Assembly: GCA_031547885.1 (NCBI GenBank)
Contig: JAVBRO010000017.1
Span: 1 to 64,000 of the forward strand
Source: UBA940 sp031547885
GTDB taxonomy: Bacteria; Bacteroidota; Bacteroidia; Bacteroidales; Rikenellaceae
Direction of reading: 5' to 3'
Length of the DNA stretch: 64,000 nt
Below the pieces are notes generated by a model. That model did not search any database and was not told the DNA's origin. It saw nothing but the letters and a program-made list of their open reading frames with translations. Positions 1 to 8,404 of the stretch are shown one piece after another. The position numbers and the translations under genes are program-made. Within the stretch, counting starts at the first letter, position 1; every line of letters starts with the position of its first letter.

Positions 1-185
1 GCGATATAGGTCTTCACTAATACTTTTTACGGTTACTAAACGGTCATTCAATTTATGTAAAACAACAATATAACCGATTATCCCCGCAAAGCTAAATCCT
101 TTTCAATCACCTAACAATACGCACTTTACCGAACGCTTACAGTAATCCAGTATACACCGCAACGGCAAACACTACGACTCAATCG

Positions 186-872
186 GTGCTTGCGGCCATA
201 AAACCCAACACGACCGCCGGTTACTTAACCAGCTATCCGACACAGGCTGGGGCACACTTCCAGGCTGTGCCTAGTTACGGGGTTTATGCTTTTCATCCGT
301 CTGTTCCTGTAGTCTCAGCTCCTGCCAACTGGCTGTCTGCGTGTCACACAACAAGTTACTGGAGCACGCTCGAAAGTACGAACGAAACCTGTCCGACAGG
401 CTACCGCCGGCCGAACGACGGCACCATTTCAGGCTATTCTACAGGTGCCATAGCCAATTCGGAGGCCAGGCAGTCGCTGTGGTTGAACCCATTTGCAGGC
501 GACGGTTCAAATACGGATAATCTGGCCATCGGATTCTATGCCGACGGATTCTTCGACCGCAGGCTGTTGGATAAACAAAATGTCACTAATCTGGCGGACG
601 GAGTGTCTGCGGTAAGCGTCAATAATTCCAACGTAGCTTTTGTGGGTTCTATATGGTTTAACCCGAACAATAACGCAAGCCTGTTCTTCCCGTATGCCGG
701 AGAGCGCTTTCCTGCTCCCTACGCCAATCCCGAAGGTATTTTGGGTGCAGGAGGCAGTTATTGGACATCATCGGCCTACAACACCGGCGACCAATGGCAT
801 ATACGGTCTTATGGCCCTTTGAACCAAAACAACAAGAATTTTGCCTTCCCCATCCGTTGTGTGAAACCGTAA
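186..872 (+). CDS. FISUMP-type surface protein, C-terminal part, probably 5'-decayed
   Basis: The 228-residue frame ends with the signature of Fibrobacter succinogenes major paralogous (FISUMP) / Lcl_C-like domains: CPTGYRRPNDG near the middle, YWTSSAYN about 35 residues from the end, and a closing FPIRCVKP. Such domains sit at the C-terminus of Bacteroidetes surface lipoproteins and fimbrillin-like proteins. The frame opens at a GTG with no signal peptide or lipobox. The same frame stays open upstream to about position 96 and still looks protein-like (NPVYTATAN), but it has no ATG, and all three frames are stopped in the first 95 bases. I read this as the tail of a larger protein whose 5' part is lost, frameshifted or diverged. 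The molecular function is unknown; surface display is inferred from the family. Confidence 0.55.
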   Translation: MLAAIKPNTTAGYLTSYPTQAGAHFQAVPSYGVYAFHPSVPVVSAPANWLSACHTTSYWSTLESTNETCPTGYRRPNDGTISGYSTGAIANSEARQSLWLNPFAGDGSNTDNLAIGFYADGFFDRRLLDKQNVTNLADGVSAVSVNNSNVAFVGSIWFNPNNNASLFFPYAGERFPAPYANPEGILGAGGSYWTSSAYNTGDQWHIRSYGPLNQNNKNFAFPIRCVKP

Positions 873-918
873 AACCAATCAATACAAAAAAACGATCACG
901 GGACTTTAGCTGAAAAAC

Positions 919-1169
919 GTCATCCCGAGCGAGTGCGATCCGATAAGGACACAGAGTGATGAAAGGTGCTATCGCACGACGAGGAGCCGACGCTCGAAGC
1001 GGGAGCAGGGATTGCTTGCAAGCCATGCCCCGCAAGGAGAAGGGAAACGAAGTTAAACTACAAAATATTAAACCCGCTTCGGCTTTGGAATTATAAGGAA
1101 GCTCCCTCGTCGAACGGAATAACCGGTCAACCCGCATGGAACCGATGCGCCGTTCTCACTCGGGATGAC
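919..1169. repeat. 251-bp intergenic repeat, copy 1
   Basis: The unit begins GTCATCCCGAGCGAG and ends with the near-complement CTCACTCGGGATGAC, so its ends are inverted repeats. It is about 85% identical by eye to 1696-1946, and both copies are exactly 251 bp. The core includes GAGGAGCCGACGCTCGAAGC and a block reading CCCGCAAGGAGAAGGGAAAC. It has no convincing gene; the short frames across it are shared by both copies and look incidental. Confidence 0.8.
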
Positions 1170-1210
1170 AATAAAAAAGCAATCTCAGGGCTTTGCCCGA
1201 TTGTTTTCAG

Positions 1211-1254
1211 CAGCGGGGGGAGACGCCGGATACGGGCATCCGGCCCCCCTGCTG
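1211..1254. repeat. GC-rich nested hairpin
   Basis: CAGCGGGGGG at 1211-1220 can pair with CCCCCCTGCTG at 1244-1254, and an inner CCGGAT/ATCCGG stem sits between them. No T-run follows on either strand, so it is not a typical intrinsic terminator. It closes the gap between the first repeat and the promoter of the next gene. Confidence 0.4.
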
Positions 1255-1320
1255 TAAAAAAATCTTCAAAACCGTTTCAAATTAGTCCCGAACCGTAGGA
1301 TTTTACACGGTTTGCCGCCT

Positions 1321-1328
1321 TATCTTTG
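1321..1328 (+). promoter_or_regulatory. Bacteroidetes -7 box TATCTTTG
   Basis: TATCTTTG matches the TAnnTTTG -7 consensus. It lies only seven bases before the ATG at 1336, so transcription would begin at or next to the start codon, predicting a leaderless or near-leaderless mRNA. Confidence 0.6.
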
Positions 1329-1335
1329 TGCAATC

Positions 1336-1611
1336 ATGCCGCTCACTTTTGAAGAAATACTCGAATCTTACGCTTATCCGCTCACCGCGGAAGAGCGGCT
1401 GCGCATAAAAAAGCGGGCGGCCGAAAAGATCATCGACCTCTATTTCGAGAACGATCTCGGCGAAGAACTGCAGCAGAGGGTCGTCGCGTGGCTGCTGGAC
1501 GGCGATAATGCCGAAGCGAAAGAGGCGGCGATGAGGCGGAGGTTCTACATGATATTCGGTGAAGAACCTGCGGAAGAATCCATGACCGGTGAAACCATCC
1601 CGGTGGCATAA
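1336..1611 (+). CDS. small acidic helical protein, FecR N-terminus-like
   Basis: This 91-residue protein was started at 1336 rather than at the ATG 24 bases upstream, because the -7 box at 1321-1328 overlaps the upstream start. It is mostly charged helix. The central part (EELQQRVVAWLLDGDNAEAK) resembles the N-terminal cytoplasmic helical domain of Bacteroidetes FecR-type anti-sigma factors, where a WL-D-(E)N-EEK pattern is common. It has no transmembrane segment or FecR periplasmic domain and no sigma factor beside it, so if the resemblance is real this is a stand-alone or truncated domain. It stands alone between two copies of a 251-bp repeat and has its own terminator. Function unknown. 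Confidence 0.5.
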   Translation: MPLTFEEILESYAYPLTAEERLRIKKRAAEKIIDLYFENDLGEELQQRVVAWLLDGDNAEAKEAAMRRRFYMIFGEEPAEESMTGETIPVA

Positions 1612-1632
1612 ACCAGTTCCCATTATCGAAAG

Positions 1633-1668
1633 CCCTTGCAGCAAGACGCCCGCAAGGGTTTTTTTTGT
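1633..1668 (+). terminator. intrinsic terminator
   Basis: CCCTTGC at 1633-1639 pairs with GCAAGGG at 1652-1658 and is followed by a run of eight or more T. It ends the small FecR-like gene. Confidence 0.8.
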
Positions 1669-1695
1669 CTTTGTTGTGGGAAAAATTGTGAAAAT

Positions 1696-1946
1696 GTCAT
1701 TCCGAGCGAGTGTGATTCGATAAGACTCAAGAGAGATGAGGGGTGCTATCACACGACGAGGAGCCGACGCTCGAAGCGGGAGCAGGGATTGCCTGCAAGC
1801 CATGCCCCGCAAGGAGAAGGGAAACGAAGTTAAACTACAAAATATTTAACCCGCTTCGGCCTTTGATTATAAGGCAGATCCCTCGTCGGGCAGTTGTAAT
1901 GCTCGACCTGCCGGGGGGTCTATACGCCGCCCTCGCTCGGGATGAC
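1696..1946. repeat. 251-bp intergenic repeat, copy 2
   Basis: This is the second copy of the unit at 919-1169. It begins GTCATTCCGAGCGAG, ends CTCGCTCGGGATGAC, and has the same length. The two differ mainly near the left end and in the region before the right terminus, which suggests an old duplication or independent insertion of the same element. Confidence 0.8.
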
Positions 1947-2026
1947 GAGATGTCTGTTTTTGTATACATTTGCGCCAAATCAGTACTATTTTTTCAACAA
2001 TTATGTGCAAAAAATAGATGTATGTA

Positions 2027-2056
2027 TTGCATAGTATTATTTTTTATTTACCTTTG
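2027..2056 (+). promoter_or_regulatory. strong-looking promoter with 18-codon ORF behind it
   Basis: TTG at 2027-2029, 19 bases, then TACCTTTG at 2049-2056 is close to the ideal Bacteroidetes promoter layout. An ATG follows eight bases later (2064) and opens an 18-codon frame ending at 2120 (MDKKSLSRVTKNHTGESL). This may be a leader peptide, the remnant of a lost gene, or chance. A weaker -7 box, TACATTTG, lies upstream at 1965-1972. Confidence 0.5.
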
Positions 2057-2132
2057 TGCCGTGATGGATAAAAAATCGCTCTCCCGTGTTACAAAAAACC
2101 ATACCGGGGAGTCATTATAAAGTTAAATGAGA

Positions 2133-2140
2133 TAAATTTG
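2133..2140 (+). promoter_or_regulatory. -7 box TAAATTTG of the efflux operon
   Basis: TAAATTTG fits TAnnTTTG and would give a 5' leader of about 75 bases before the ATPase gene at 2225. It lies inside the longer open frame that begins at 2138, which argues against starting the ATPase there. Confidence 0.5.
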
Positions 2141-2224
2141 CGGGATCGAACGCCGGCGCGCAACAAAACAGGCGGAATTACGTTCGGAAGATATCGGTTC
2201 GGACCAACACATACAACCCTAGTT

Positions 2225-2926
2225 ATGATAAAGATACGCAGCCTTAACAAAACGTATAATCTCGGCAGTCCCAACGCCCTGCATGTGCTTAAAGGTATCG
2301 ACATGAATGTCGCCCGGGGCGAATTCCTCTCCATTATGGGTGCGTCGGGATCGGGAAAGTCCACCCTGCTGAACATCATAGGGATACTCGACAATTACGA
2401 CACAGGCGAGTATATACTGGACGGGACGCTCGTGAAAGGCCTGAGCGAGACCAACTCGGCCGAACTGCGCAACCGCAAGGTGGGATTCATTTTCCAGTCG
2501 TTCAACCTGATATCTTTCAAGAACGCCATGGAGAACGTCGCTCTGCCTCTTTACTACCAAGGGGTAAGCCGCAAGAAACGCAATGCCCTGGCGATGGAAT
2601 ACCTCGAAAAGCTGGGGCTCGCCACCCATGCCGACCACCTTCCGAACGAACTTTCCGGCGGACAGAAGCAGAGGGTGGCCATTGCCCGCGCCCTGATCGC
2701 ACGTCCCAGCATCATACTGGCCGACGAACCCACGGGCGCCCTCGACACCACCACTTCTCGCGAAGTGATAGAGATCATGCGCGAGGTGAATCGTACCGAC
2801 GGCATCACCATGCTGATCGTGACCCACGAGGGGTCCGTTGCCAAAGCCACCGACCGCGTCATTTACCTGCGCGACGGCGTCATCGAGTCCGACACGAAGA
2901 ACCTTAATCCAGTAATAGAATTTTAG
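2225..2926 (+). CDS. ABC transporter ATPase, MacB/LolD type
   Basis: This 233-residue nucleotide-binding subunit powers the two membrane subunits encoded downstream. Visible motifs are Walker A GASGSGKSTLLN, ABC signature LSGGQKQRVAIARAL, Walker B IILADEPTGALD and the switch His in VTHEG. The order and length fit the LolD/MacB family, which drives mechanotransmission across the membrane rather than channel transport. An open frame reaches back to 2138, but its 29 residues do not look like this family and overlap a promoter, so the start MIKIRSLNKTY at 2225 was chosen. It is the first gene of a five-gene set that also encodes two permeases, an adaptor and a TolC-like protein. Confidence 0.93.
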   Translation: MIKIRSLNKTYNLGSPNALHVLKGIDMNVARGEFLSIMGASGSGKSTLLNIIGILDNYDTGEYILDGTLVKGLSETNSAELRNRKVGFIFQSFNLISFKNAMENVALPLYYQGVSRKKRNALAMEYLEKLGLATHADHLPNELSGGQKQRVAIARALIARPSIILADEPTGALDTTTSREVIEIMREVNRTDGITMLIVTHEGSVAKATDRVIYLRDGVIESDTKNLNPVIEF

Positions 2927-2930
2927 TAAT

Positions 2931-3021
2931 AATCATGAATCATGAATCATAAATCATGAATTAAGGAGCGAAACGTAGTTTCGCAATCTTTTTTCATTTT
3001 TCATCTTTCATTTTTTCCGAA
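2931..3021. repeat. heptad AT-rich arms around a small hairpin
   Basis: The left arm repeats GAATCAT with a 7-base period, the right arm repeats TTTTCAT/CTTTCAT, and the core CGAAACGTAGTTTCG forms a short hairpin. The same architecture with different heptads occurs in several other gaps. It separates the ATPase and the first permease within one operon. Confidence 0.6.
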
Positions 3022-3030
3022 GGAAAAGAT

Positions 3031-4278
3031 ATGTTCGACCTGCTGAACGAAATACTGGCCACCATGAAGCGCAACAAGATGCGCACGTTCCTCACGGGAT
3101 TCGCCGTGGCGTGGGGCATCTTCATGCTGATCGTGCTGCTTGCGGCGGGCAACGGCTTGCGAAACGGCATGACGGCCAACTTCCAGGGCCGCGCGATAAA
3201 CAGCGTTTCGGTCAATCCGGGGTGGACTTCGATGCCCTACAAGGGGCTCAGGGCCGACCGCCGCATACGTTTCGACGAACGGACGGTGGAGTTCCTGAAG
3301 AGGCAGATACCCGAGATAGAGTATATCTCCGGGGGGTTCTACCAGAGTACCAACAGTTTCTCCTATGGCGATGAATATGGGGCCTGGGGTCTCGAGGCAT
3401 GTTCACCCGATCTTTTCCACATCGACTACATGATAATCACCAAGGGGCGTTTCATCAACGAGGTCGATGTGCAGCAGAGGCGCAAGGTGGTTGTGATAGG
3501 CGAGCCGCAGGAAACGACTCTTTTCAAAGGCGAGGATCCGATAGGAAAATATATAAATGCGGACGGAGTTGCGTACCAGGTGGTGGGAGTTTACAAAAAA
3601 CCGCTCTCGCAGACGTACGATCCGCCCTGTTACATTCCGCTCACCACGGGCCGCATGCTCTACGACAGGGGCAGGGGGATCCGGTATATAGAATTTACGG
3701 TAAAAGGCGTTAATACCGAAGCCGAGGCCGATGCCCTGACCGAGCGGATCCGCCAGATGCTGGGCCCTTATGCCGGTTTTGATCCGGCCGACCGCAACGC
3801 CCTCTGGATATGGAACAGCGCCAAGCAGGCCGTGGAAACACAGAAAATATTCATGTTCATAAATATGTTCCTGTGGGTGATCGGGTTCGCTTCGCTGATG
3901 GCGGGGATTGTGGGCGTGGGCAACATCATGCTCATCACGGTCAAGGAGCGCACGCGCGAGATCGGTATCCGCAAGGCTATCGGCGCCACGCCATGGTCGA
4001 TCATTAAAATGATCATCCTTGAGGCTGTTTTTATCACGACATGCGCCGGATATATAGGCATAGTGCTGGGGATAGGCCTCGTGGAGCTTATAAGCCAAAA
4101 CCTGCCCCAGGGCGGCGGCGGGGAGAACGATATGACGGTATTCCTCAACCCGAGCGTGAGCATGGGGGTGGTGCTGGCCGCGACCCTGCTGCTCATAGGG
4201 TGCGGCGTAGTGTCGGGGCTGATACCTTCGCTCAAGGCGACGAGAATACGCCCGATAGAAGCAATGAGAGCGGACTAA
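3031..4278 (+). CDS. MacB-type ABC permease, first subunit
   Basis: This 415-residue inner-membrane protein has the MacB layout: an N-terminal transmembrane helix at about residues 19-40 (after NKMRTFLTG), a periplasmic MacB_PCD-type domain of roughly 230 residues, then the FtsX domain with three C-terminal helices. The FtsX hallmark TREIGIRKAIGATPWSI lies near residue 310, and the protein ends in RIRPIEAMRAD, typical of the family. The ATPase is encoded separately, so this and the next protein probably form a heterodimeric membrane part. The substrate cannot be read from sequence; efflux of small lipophilic compounds or peptides is the usual role. Confidence 0.9.
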   Translation: MFDLLNEILATMKRNKMRTFLTGFAVAWGIFMLIVLLAAGNGLRNGMTANFQGRAINSVSVNPGWTSMPYKGLRADRRIRFDERTVEFLKRQIPEIEYISGGFYQSTNSFSYGDEYGAWGLEACSPDLFHIDYMIITKGRFINEVDVQQRRKVVVIGEPQETTLFKGEDPIGKYINADGVAYQVVGVYKKPLSQTYDPPCYIPLTTGRMLYDRGRGIRYIEFTVKGVNTEAEADALTERIRQMLGPYAGFDPADRNALWIWNSAKQAVETQKIFMFINMFLWVIGFASLMAGIVGVGNIMLITVKERTREIGIRKAIGATPWSIIKMIILEAVFITTCAGYIGIVLGIGLVELISQNLPQGGGGENDMTVFLNPSVSMGVVLAATLLLIGCGVVSGLIPSLKATRIRPIEAMRAD

Positions 4279-4395
4279 ATCCAATTACGAATTACGAATT
4301 AAAAATTACGAGTAAAGAATATTGTAAATTGATTTTATACAGCCGCAGGCTGTACATTCGTAATTCGTAATTTGAAATTCGTAATTAAAATTCGA
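4279..4395. repeat. heptad AT-rich arms around a core hairpin
   Basis: The left arm is built of GAATTAC heptads, the right arm of complementary GTAATTC heptads, and the core CAGCCGCAGGCTG is a hairpin. The arms can pair, giving a long stem between the two permease genes. Confidence 0.65.
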
Positions 4396-4400
4396 ACGAA

Positions 4401-5660
4401 GTGAAAATTTTCGACATAGACAACTGGCAGGAGATATGGGCGACCATAACCCGCAACAAGTTCCGTAGCATTCTGACCGGATTCGGCGTGTTCTGGGGCT
4501 TGTTCATGCTGATACTTCTGCTGGCCATAGGCACCAAGATCCGCCAGCAGATCATGAGCCAGGTCGACGGTTTTGCGGAGAATGCGGTATTTATGGGGCC
4601 GGAGCGTACCAGCGAACCATATAAAGGTTACCGCAAGGGACGCTACTGGGAGTTCAACAGCAGCGACCTGAAGCTGATACGCGACAGGGCGCAGTCCGTG
4701 AAACTGATCTCGCCGATGCTGTGGGGAAGGGGGGCCGACAAAAACGTGGTGCGCGGCGTGAAGAGCGGCAGCTACGGTTTCCGCGGATGCTATCCGGCCC
4801 ATTTCGAGGTGGAACCGATGTATGTGCTTAAAGGGCGCACGTTCAACGATATCGACCTTACGGAGAGGCGCAAGGCGTGTGTAATAGGCAAGACGGTCTA
4901 TGAAACCTTATTCGAGACGGGCGAAGACCCCATCGGCCAGTTCATACGGATCAACGGCATATATTTCCAGGTTATCGGCGTGATAAGCCCCAAGACCAAC
5001 GCCTCGATAGGGGGCCGTGTCGAGGAGACGATATTCCTGCCGTTCACCACCCACCAGATGATGTTCAGCCGCGGCGACAGATTCTGGTTCCTGGCGTGCA
5101 CCGCGGCGGAAGGGTACAATGCCGCTCAGGTCGAAGAGGAGGTGAAAACGATACTGAAGGCCGCCCACAGCATTTCGCCCACCGACGAAAAGGCCATGTG
5201 GACTTTCAACATAGAGCATCAGTTCCAGATGATGCGCAACCTGTTCCTGGGGATCGACATCCTGATGTGGATCGTGGGGCTGGGGGCTCTCTTCTCGGGG
5301 ATCATCGGCATCAGCAACATCATGCTCGTGACCGTTCGGGAACGGATGCGCGAGATCGGGGTAAGGCGGGCCTTGGGTGCCAAACCGGCCAACATCATGC
5401 TGCAGATCATGAGCGAGAGCTTCGTGCTGACGGCCATTGCCGGAATACTGGGTTTCATTGTAGGCGTGGGCGGGTCGCTCATCGTCGATAAAGCGTTCAA
5501 CTTCGGGGGTGCGCTGCAGGTTATCAACGAACCGCTGGTGTCGTTCAACCTGGCGCTGACGGCGATGGCGGTGCTCGTGGTGAGCGGGGTCTGCGCCGGG
5601 ATACTTCCCGCATGGAGAGCGCTAAAGATCAAGGCCATCGATGCTATTCGAGATGAATAG
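4401..5660 (+). CDS. MacB-type ABC permease, second subunit
   Basis: This 419-residue protein is a paralogue of the preceding one. It has an N-terminal helix after NKFRSILTGFGVFWG, a large periplasmic domain, the FtsX motif RMREIGVRRALGAKPANI near residue 315, three C-terminal helices, and the closing LKIKAIDAIRDE. Clear divergence in the periplasmic domain from its neighbour supports a heterodimer rather than a recent duplication. It follows the heptad repeat and precedes the adaptor gene, so it belongs to the same efflux operon. Confidence 0.9.
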   Translation: MKIFDIDNWQEIWATITRNKFRSILTGFGVFWGLFMLILLLAIGTKIRQQIMSQVDGFAENAVFMGPERTSEPYKGYRKGRYWEFNSSDLKLIRDRAQSVKLISPMLWGRGADKNVVRGVKSGSYGFRGCYPAHFEVEPMYVLKGRTFNDIDLTERRKACVIGKTVYETLFETGEDPIGQFIRINGIYFQVIGVISPKTNASIGGRVEETIFLPFTTHQMMFSRGDRFWFLACTAAEGYNAAQVEEEVKTILKAAHSISPTDEKAMWTFNIEHQFQMMRNLFLGIDILMWIVGLGALFSGIIGISNIMLVTVRERMREIGVRRALGAKPANIMLQIMSESFVLTAIAGILGFIVGVGGSLIVDKAFNFGGALQVINEPLVSFNLALTAMAVLVVSGVCAGILPAWRALKIKAIDAIRDE

Positions 5661-5703
5661 CAAATGAAAGATGATAGATGAAAAATGAAAAAAGTTTGCC
5701 TTC

Positions 5704-5740
5704 GTCATTGCGAGGAATGAAATGACGAAGCAATCCAGAT
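5704..5740. repeat. GTCATTGCGAG half repeat
   Basis: GTCATTGCGAGGAATGAAAT followed by GACGAAGCAATCCAG is one half of the inverted unit seen complete at 9785-9854. It lies between permease and adaptor genes, inside the operon. Confidence 0.6.
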
Positions 5741-5775
5741 AACAGAGATAACAAACAATAAAAAAACCAAATATC

Positions 5776-6903
5776 ATGAAAAAAGTTTCCAGGATCATTT
5801 TAATCACTCTGCTCGCAGTCGTGGTGTTAGGGACTTTCTGGTTCCTGTGGAATAAATCGCGTCCGGTCGAGACCACCTACGACCTGATCGAGGTCAAACG
5901 CGAAACCATCCAGAATACCTCAGTGGCAACGGGCAAGGTCTCGCCCCGCGACGAGATCATGATAAAACCCCAGATCTCGGGTATCGTCTCCGAACTGAAA
6001 AAAGAGGCCGGCGATTTTGTCCGCCAGGGCGAAGTTATAGCCGTCATCAAGGTCATTCCCTCGATGGAGCAGCTCAACTCGGCCGAATCGCGCGTACGCC
6101 TCGCCGGGATAACCCTCGAAGTGACCGAAGCCGAATTCAAGCGCCAGAAGCAACTGTTCGAGAACAATGTCATTTCCAGGGAAGAGATGGAGCAGTCGGA
6201 AGCCGCCTATAAAAAGGCCGTGGAAGAGGTTCAGAATTCTAAAGACGCACTCGATATCGTCAGGGAAGGCTCTTCGAAAAGCACCAGCGCCATCTCCAAC
6301 ACCCAGATACGTTCGACCATTACGGGCAAGATACTCGACATCCCGGTCAAGGTCGGTACCTCGGTGATCCAGGCCAACACCTTCAACGAAGGGACCACCA
6401 TCGCTACCGTCGCCGACATGAGCGACCTGATATTCATAGGCAGCGTTGACGAGACCGAAGTTGGCCGCGTGCATACCGGGATGCCGGTGAAGCTGACCGT
6501 CGGGGCCGTCGAGAACCGTCATTTCGACGCCGTTCTCGAGTATATCTCCCCGCAGGGCGTCGAAACCAACGGGGCGATCCAGTTCGAGATCAAGGCCGCC
6601 GCTTCGATCCCCGATTCGGTGACCATCCGCGCCAATTACAGCGCCAACGCCGAGATTGTGCTGGCCAAGGTGACGGATGTCGTGGCGGTACCCGAAAGCG
6701 CCGTCTCCTTCTCGGGCGACTCGACTTTCGTCTACATCCAGACCGACACGCTTTCCAGAAAGCAGGTGTTCGAGCGCCGCGACGTGAAGACGGGGCTTTC
6801 CAACGGTATCGTGATAGAGGTTAAAGAGGGGCTCGAGCCCGGCCAGAAAGTGCGCGGCAACGCGGTCGTGCCTAACAAGAAAGAAGAAGTGAAAAAGGGT
6901 TAG
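5776..6903 (+). CDS. periplasmic adaptor (membrane fusion protein), MacA-like
   Basis: This 375-residue HlyD/RND-type adaptor is anchored by one N-terminal helix (about residues 5-25). A lipoyl/barrel-sandwich half starts near SVATGKVSPRDEI and is followed by a coiled-coil hairpin around residues 95-160 (ESRVRLAGITLEVTEAEFKR), the second lipoyl half (IRSTITGKILDIPVKVGTSV), a beta-barrel domain and a membrane-proximal domain. It connects the inner-membrane FtsX pair with the outer-membrane TolC protein encoded next. The C-terminus is lysine-rich (NKKEEVKKG). The start is clear because the membrane anchor begins at residue 5. Confidence 0.92.
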   Translation: MKKVSRIILITLLAVVVLGTFWFLWNKSRPVETTYDLIEVKRETIQNTSVATGKVSPRDEIMIKPQISGIVSELKKEAGDFVRQGEVIAVIKVIPSMEQLNSAESRVRLAGITLEVTEAEFKRQKQLFENNVISREEMEQSEAAYKKAVEEVQNSKDALDIVREGSSKSTSAISNTQIRSTITGKILDIPVKVGTSVIQANTFNEGTTIATVADMSDLIFIGSVDETEVGRVHTGMPVKLTVGAVENRHFDAVLEYISPQGVETNGAIQFEIKAAASIPDSVTIRANYSANAEIVLAKVTDVVAVPESAVSFSGDSTFVYIQTDTLSRKQVFERRDVKTGLSNGIVIEVKEGLEPGQKVRGNAVVPNKKEEVKKG

Positions 6904-6907
6904 ATGA

Positions 6908-6966
6908 TTTGAAGATGTGGAAATTTGAGAATCATCTTCAAATCTCCAAATTTTCAAAATTCCAAA
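6908..6966. repeat. AT-rich inverted repeat of GATTTGAA-like units
   Basis: GATTTGAAGATGTGGAAATT on the left is imperfectly complementary to the right part, AATTTTCAAAATTCCAAAT. It overlaps a possible upstream start of the next gene. Similar units occur at 53092-53159 and 56417-56517. Confidence 0.5.
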
Positions 6967-6977
6967 TCGATCAGACT

Positions 6978-8333
6978 ATGAAAAGGATCATATTAATAAT
7001 AGCGGCCGCATTCTGTGTGGTTTCGGCCGCCGCGCAGGAAAAATGGACCCTGCGGCAGTGCATCGACTATGCCGTGGAGAACAATATCGAGATACAGCAG
7101 ACGGCGCTGTCGGTCGAGTCTGCCGAAATAGACCTGAACACCTCGCAGAACAGCCGCCTGCCCAATCTAAATGCATCCCTGGGACAGAATTTTTCATGGG
7201 GTCTGGATACGGACTATTTTACCGGTCTCAAGCAGAGCAGTACCCAGGCATCAACAAATATGGGCGTATCCACGAACGTCTCCGTTTTTCAGGGGATGCG
7301 TATCAATAACCAGATAAAACAGAACCGGCTGGACCTGAAAGCCGCCACCGAGAATCTGAACAAGGCGAAGGAGAACCTCGAACTCGAAATAACGGGCTTT
7401 TACCTCGACGTGCTTTTCAAAAAGGAGATACTCGGTGTCTACCGCGAGCAGGCGGCACTGAGCCGCGAGCAGATTACCAAGACCGAAAAGATGGTCGAGA
7501 GCGGTAAAGTCGCCCCTTCGCAGCTTTATGATATACAGGCGCAGGCCGCCACCGACGAGGTCAACGAGATAAACGCGCAGAACGACCTGTCGCTGTCGCT
7601 GCTGAACCTTTCGCAGGCGCTAAATCTCGAGTGGTCCCCGTCGTTCGACGTCGTGGAGCCGGATATGGAGAACGTCGTCGCGGAGAACCTTTCCAGTCTC
7701 CGCTCGCCCGATCAGATCTACGAGACGGCCATCGGCGTGAAACCGCACGTACGCGAGGCCGAATACCGCCTGCAGAGCAGCGAATACCAGATCAAACTGG
7801 CAAAGTCGGCTTACTGGCCTTCGATCAACCTCGGCGCTTCGTTCGGCGACGGTTACCGTTACAAGTTCGGAACCCAACTCGATTCGCAAGGCAATCCGAT
7901 CGTGCAGGACAGTTTCGGGCAGCAGTTAAGGGACGGCTATAATGTGAATGTGGGTCTTAATATGAGCATCCCCATCTTCAACCGCAACGCCACGCGCAAC
8001 AGCGTCCGCACCGCACGCCTGAACGTACAAAACTATAACCTGCAGCTGGAAAACGTCAAGATGATCCTTTACAAGGAGATACAGCAGGCCTACCAGAGGG
8101 CTGTGGCGGCACAGGCGCGCTACGACGCCACGGGCCGTGCGCTCGATGCTTCCGAAGAGTCTTTCCGCGCCATGCAGCTGCGCTACGACGGCGGAAAAGC
8201 CACGGTTTACGAATACAACGATTCGCAGACCAAACTGCTGTCGAGCCGGTCGGAACGGCTGCAGGCGAAATACGACTTCCTGTTCCGCGCCAAGATACTG
8301 GATTTCTACATGGGTCTCCGGATCGATATCTGA
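6978..8333 (+). CDS. TolC-family outer-membrane efflux protein
   Basis: This 451-residue protein has a signal peptide (MKRIILIIAAAFCVVSAAAQ) and two repeats of an outer-membrane efflux domain: long alpha-helical stretches around residues 120-200 and 330-430, and beta strands facing the outer membrane. WTLRQCIDYAVENNIEIQQ after the signal peptide is typical of TolC homologues in Bacteroidetes. An upstream ATG at 6909 lies within an intergenic repeat and would spoil the signal peptide, so 6978 was chosen. It completes the tripartite pump. Confidence 0.93.
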   Translation: MKRIILIIAAAFCVVSAAAQEKWTLRQCIDYAVENNIEIQQTALSVESAEIDLNTSQNSRLPNLNASLGQNFSWGLDTDYFTGLKQSSTQASTNMGVSTNVSVFQGMRINNQIKQNRLDLKAATENLNKAKENLELEITGFYLDVLFKKEILGVYREQAALSREQITKTEKMVESGKVAPSQLYDIQAQAATDEVNEINAQNDLSLSLLNLSQALNLEWSPSFDVVEPDMENVVAENLSSLRSPDQIYETAIGVKPHVREAEYRLQSSEYQIKLAKSAYWPSINLGASFGDGYRYKFGTQLDSQGNPIVQDSFGQQLRDGYNVNVGLNMSIPIFNRNATRNSVRTARLNVQNYNLQLENVKMILYKEIQQAYQRAVAAQARYDATGRALDASEESFRAMQLRYDGGKATVYEYNDSQTKLLSSRSERLQAKYDFLFRAKILDFYMGLRIDI

Positions 8334-8351
8334 CACTCTCATACAGCATAA

Positions 8352-8386
8352 AAATAGGGACGGAAATTTGTTTCCCGTCCCTATTT
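8352..8386. terminator. bidirectional terminator hairpin
   Basis: AAATAGGGACGG pairs with CCGTCCCTATTT around an 11-base loop. A and T runs lie on both sides, so it can end both the efflux operon on the plus strand and the convergent pseudouridine synthase gene. Confidence 0.75.
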
Positions 8387-8404
8387 CTGTATATCTGATA
8401 GCGG

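Noticed and set aside
658..1137. Short frames across the 251-bp repeats (both strands)
   Set aside because: The same peptides recur in both repeat copies and have no homology that I recognise; they are incidental to the repeat.
2138..2224. N-terminal extension of the efflux ATPase
   Set aside because: It overlaps a promoter -7 box, has no similarity to the LolD/MacB start, and the conserved N-terminus begins at 2225.
4279..4395. CRISPR array from regularly repeated AT-rich units
   Set aside because: Units are only 7 bases, lack spacers, and no cas genes are in the window.
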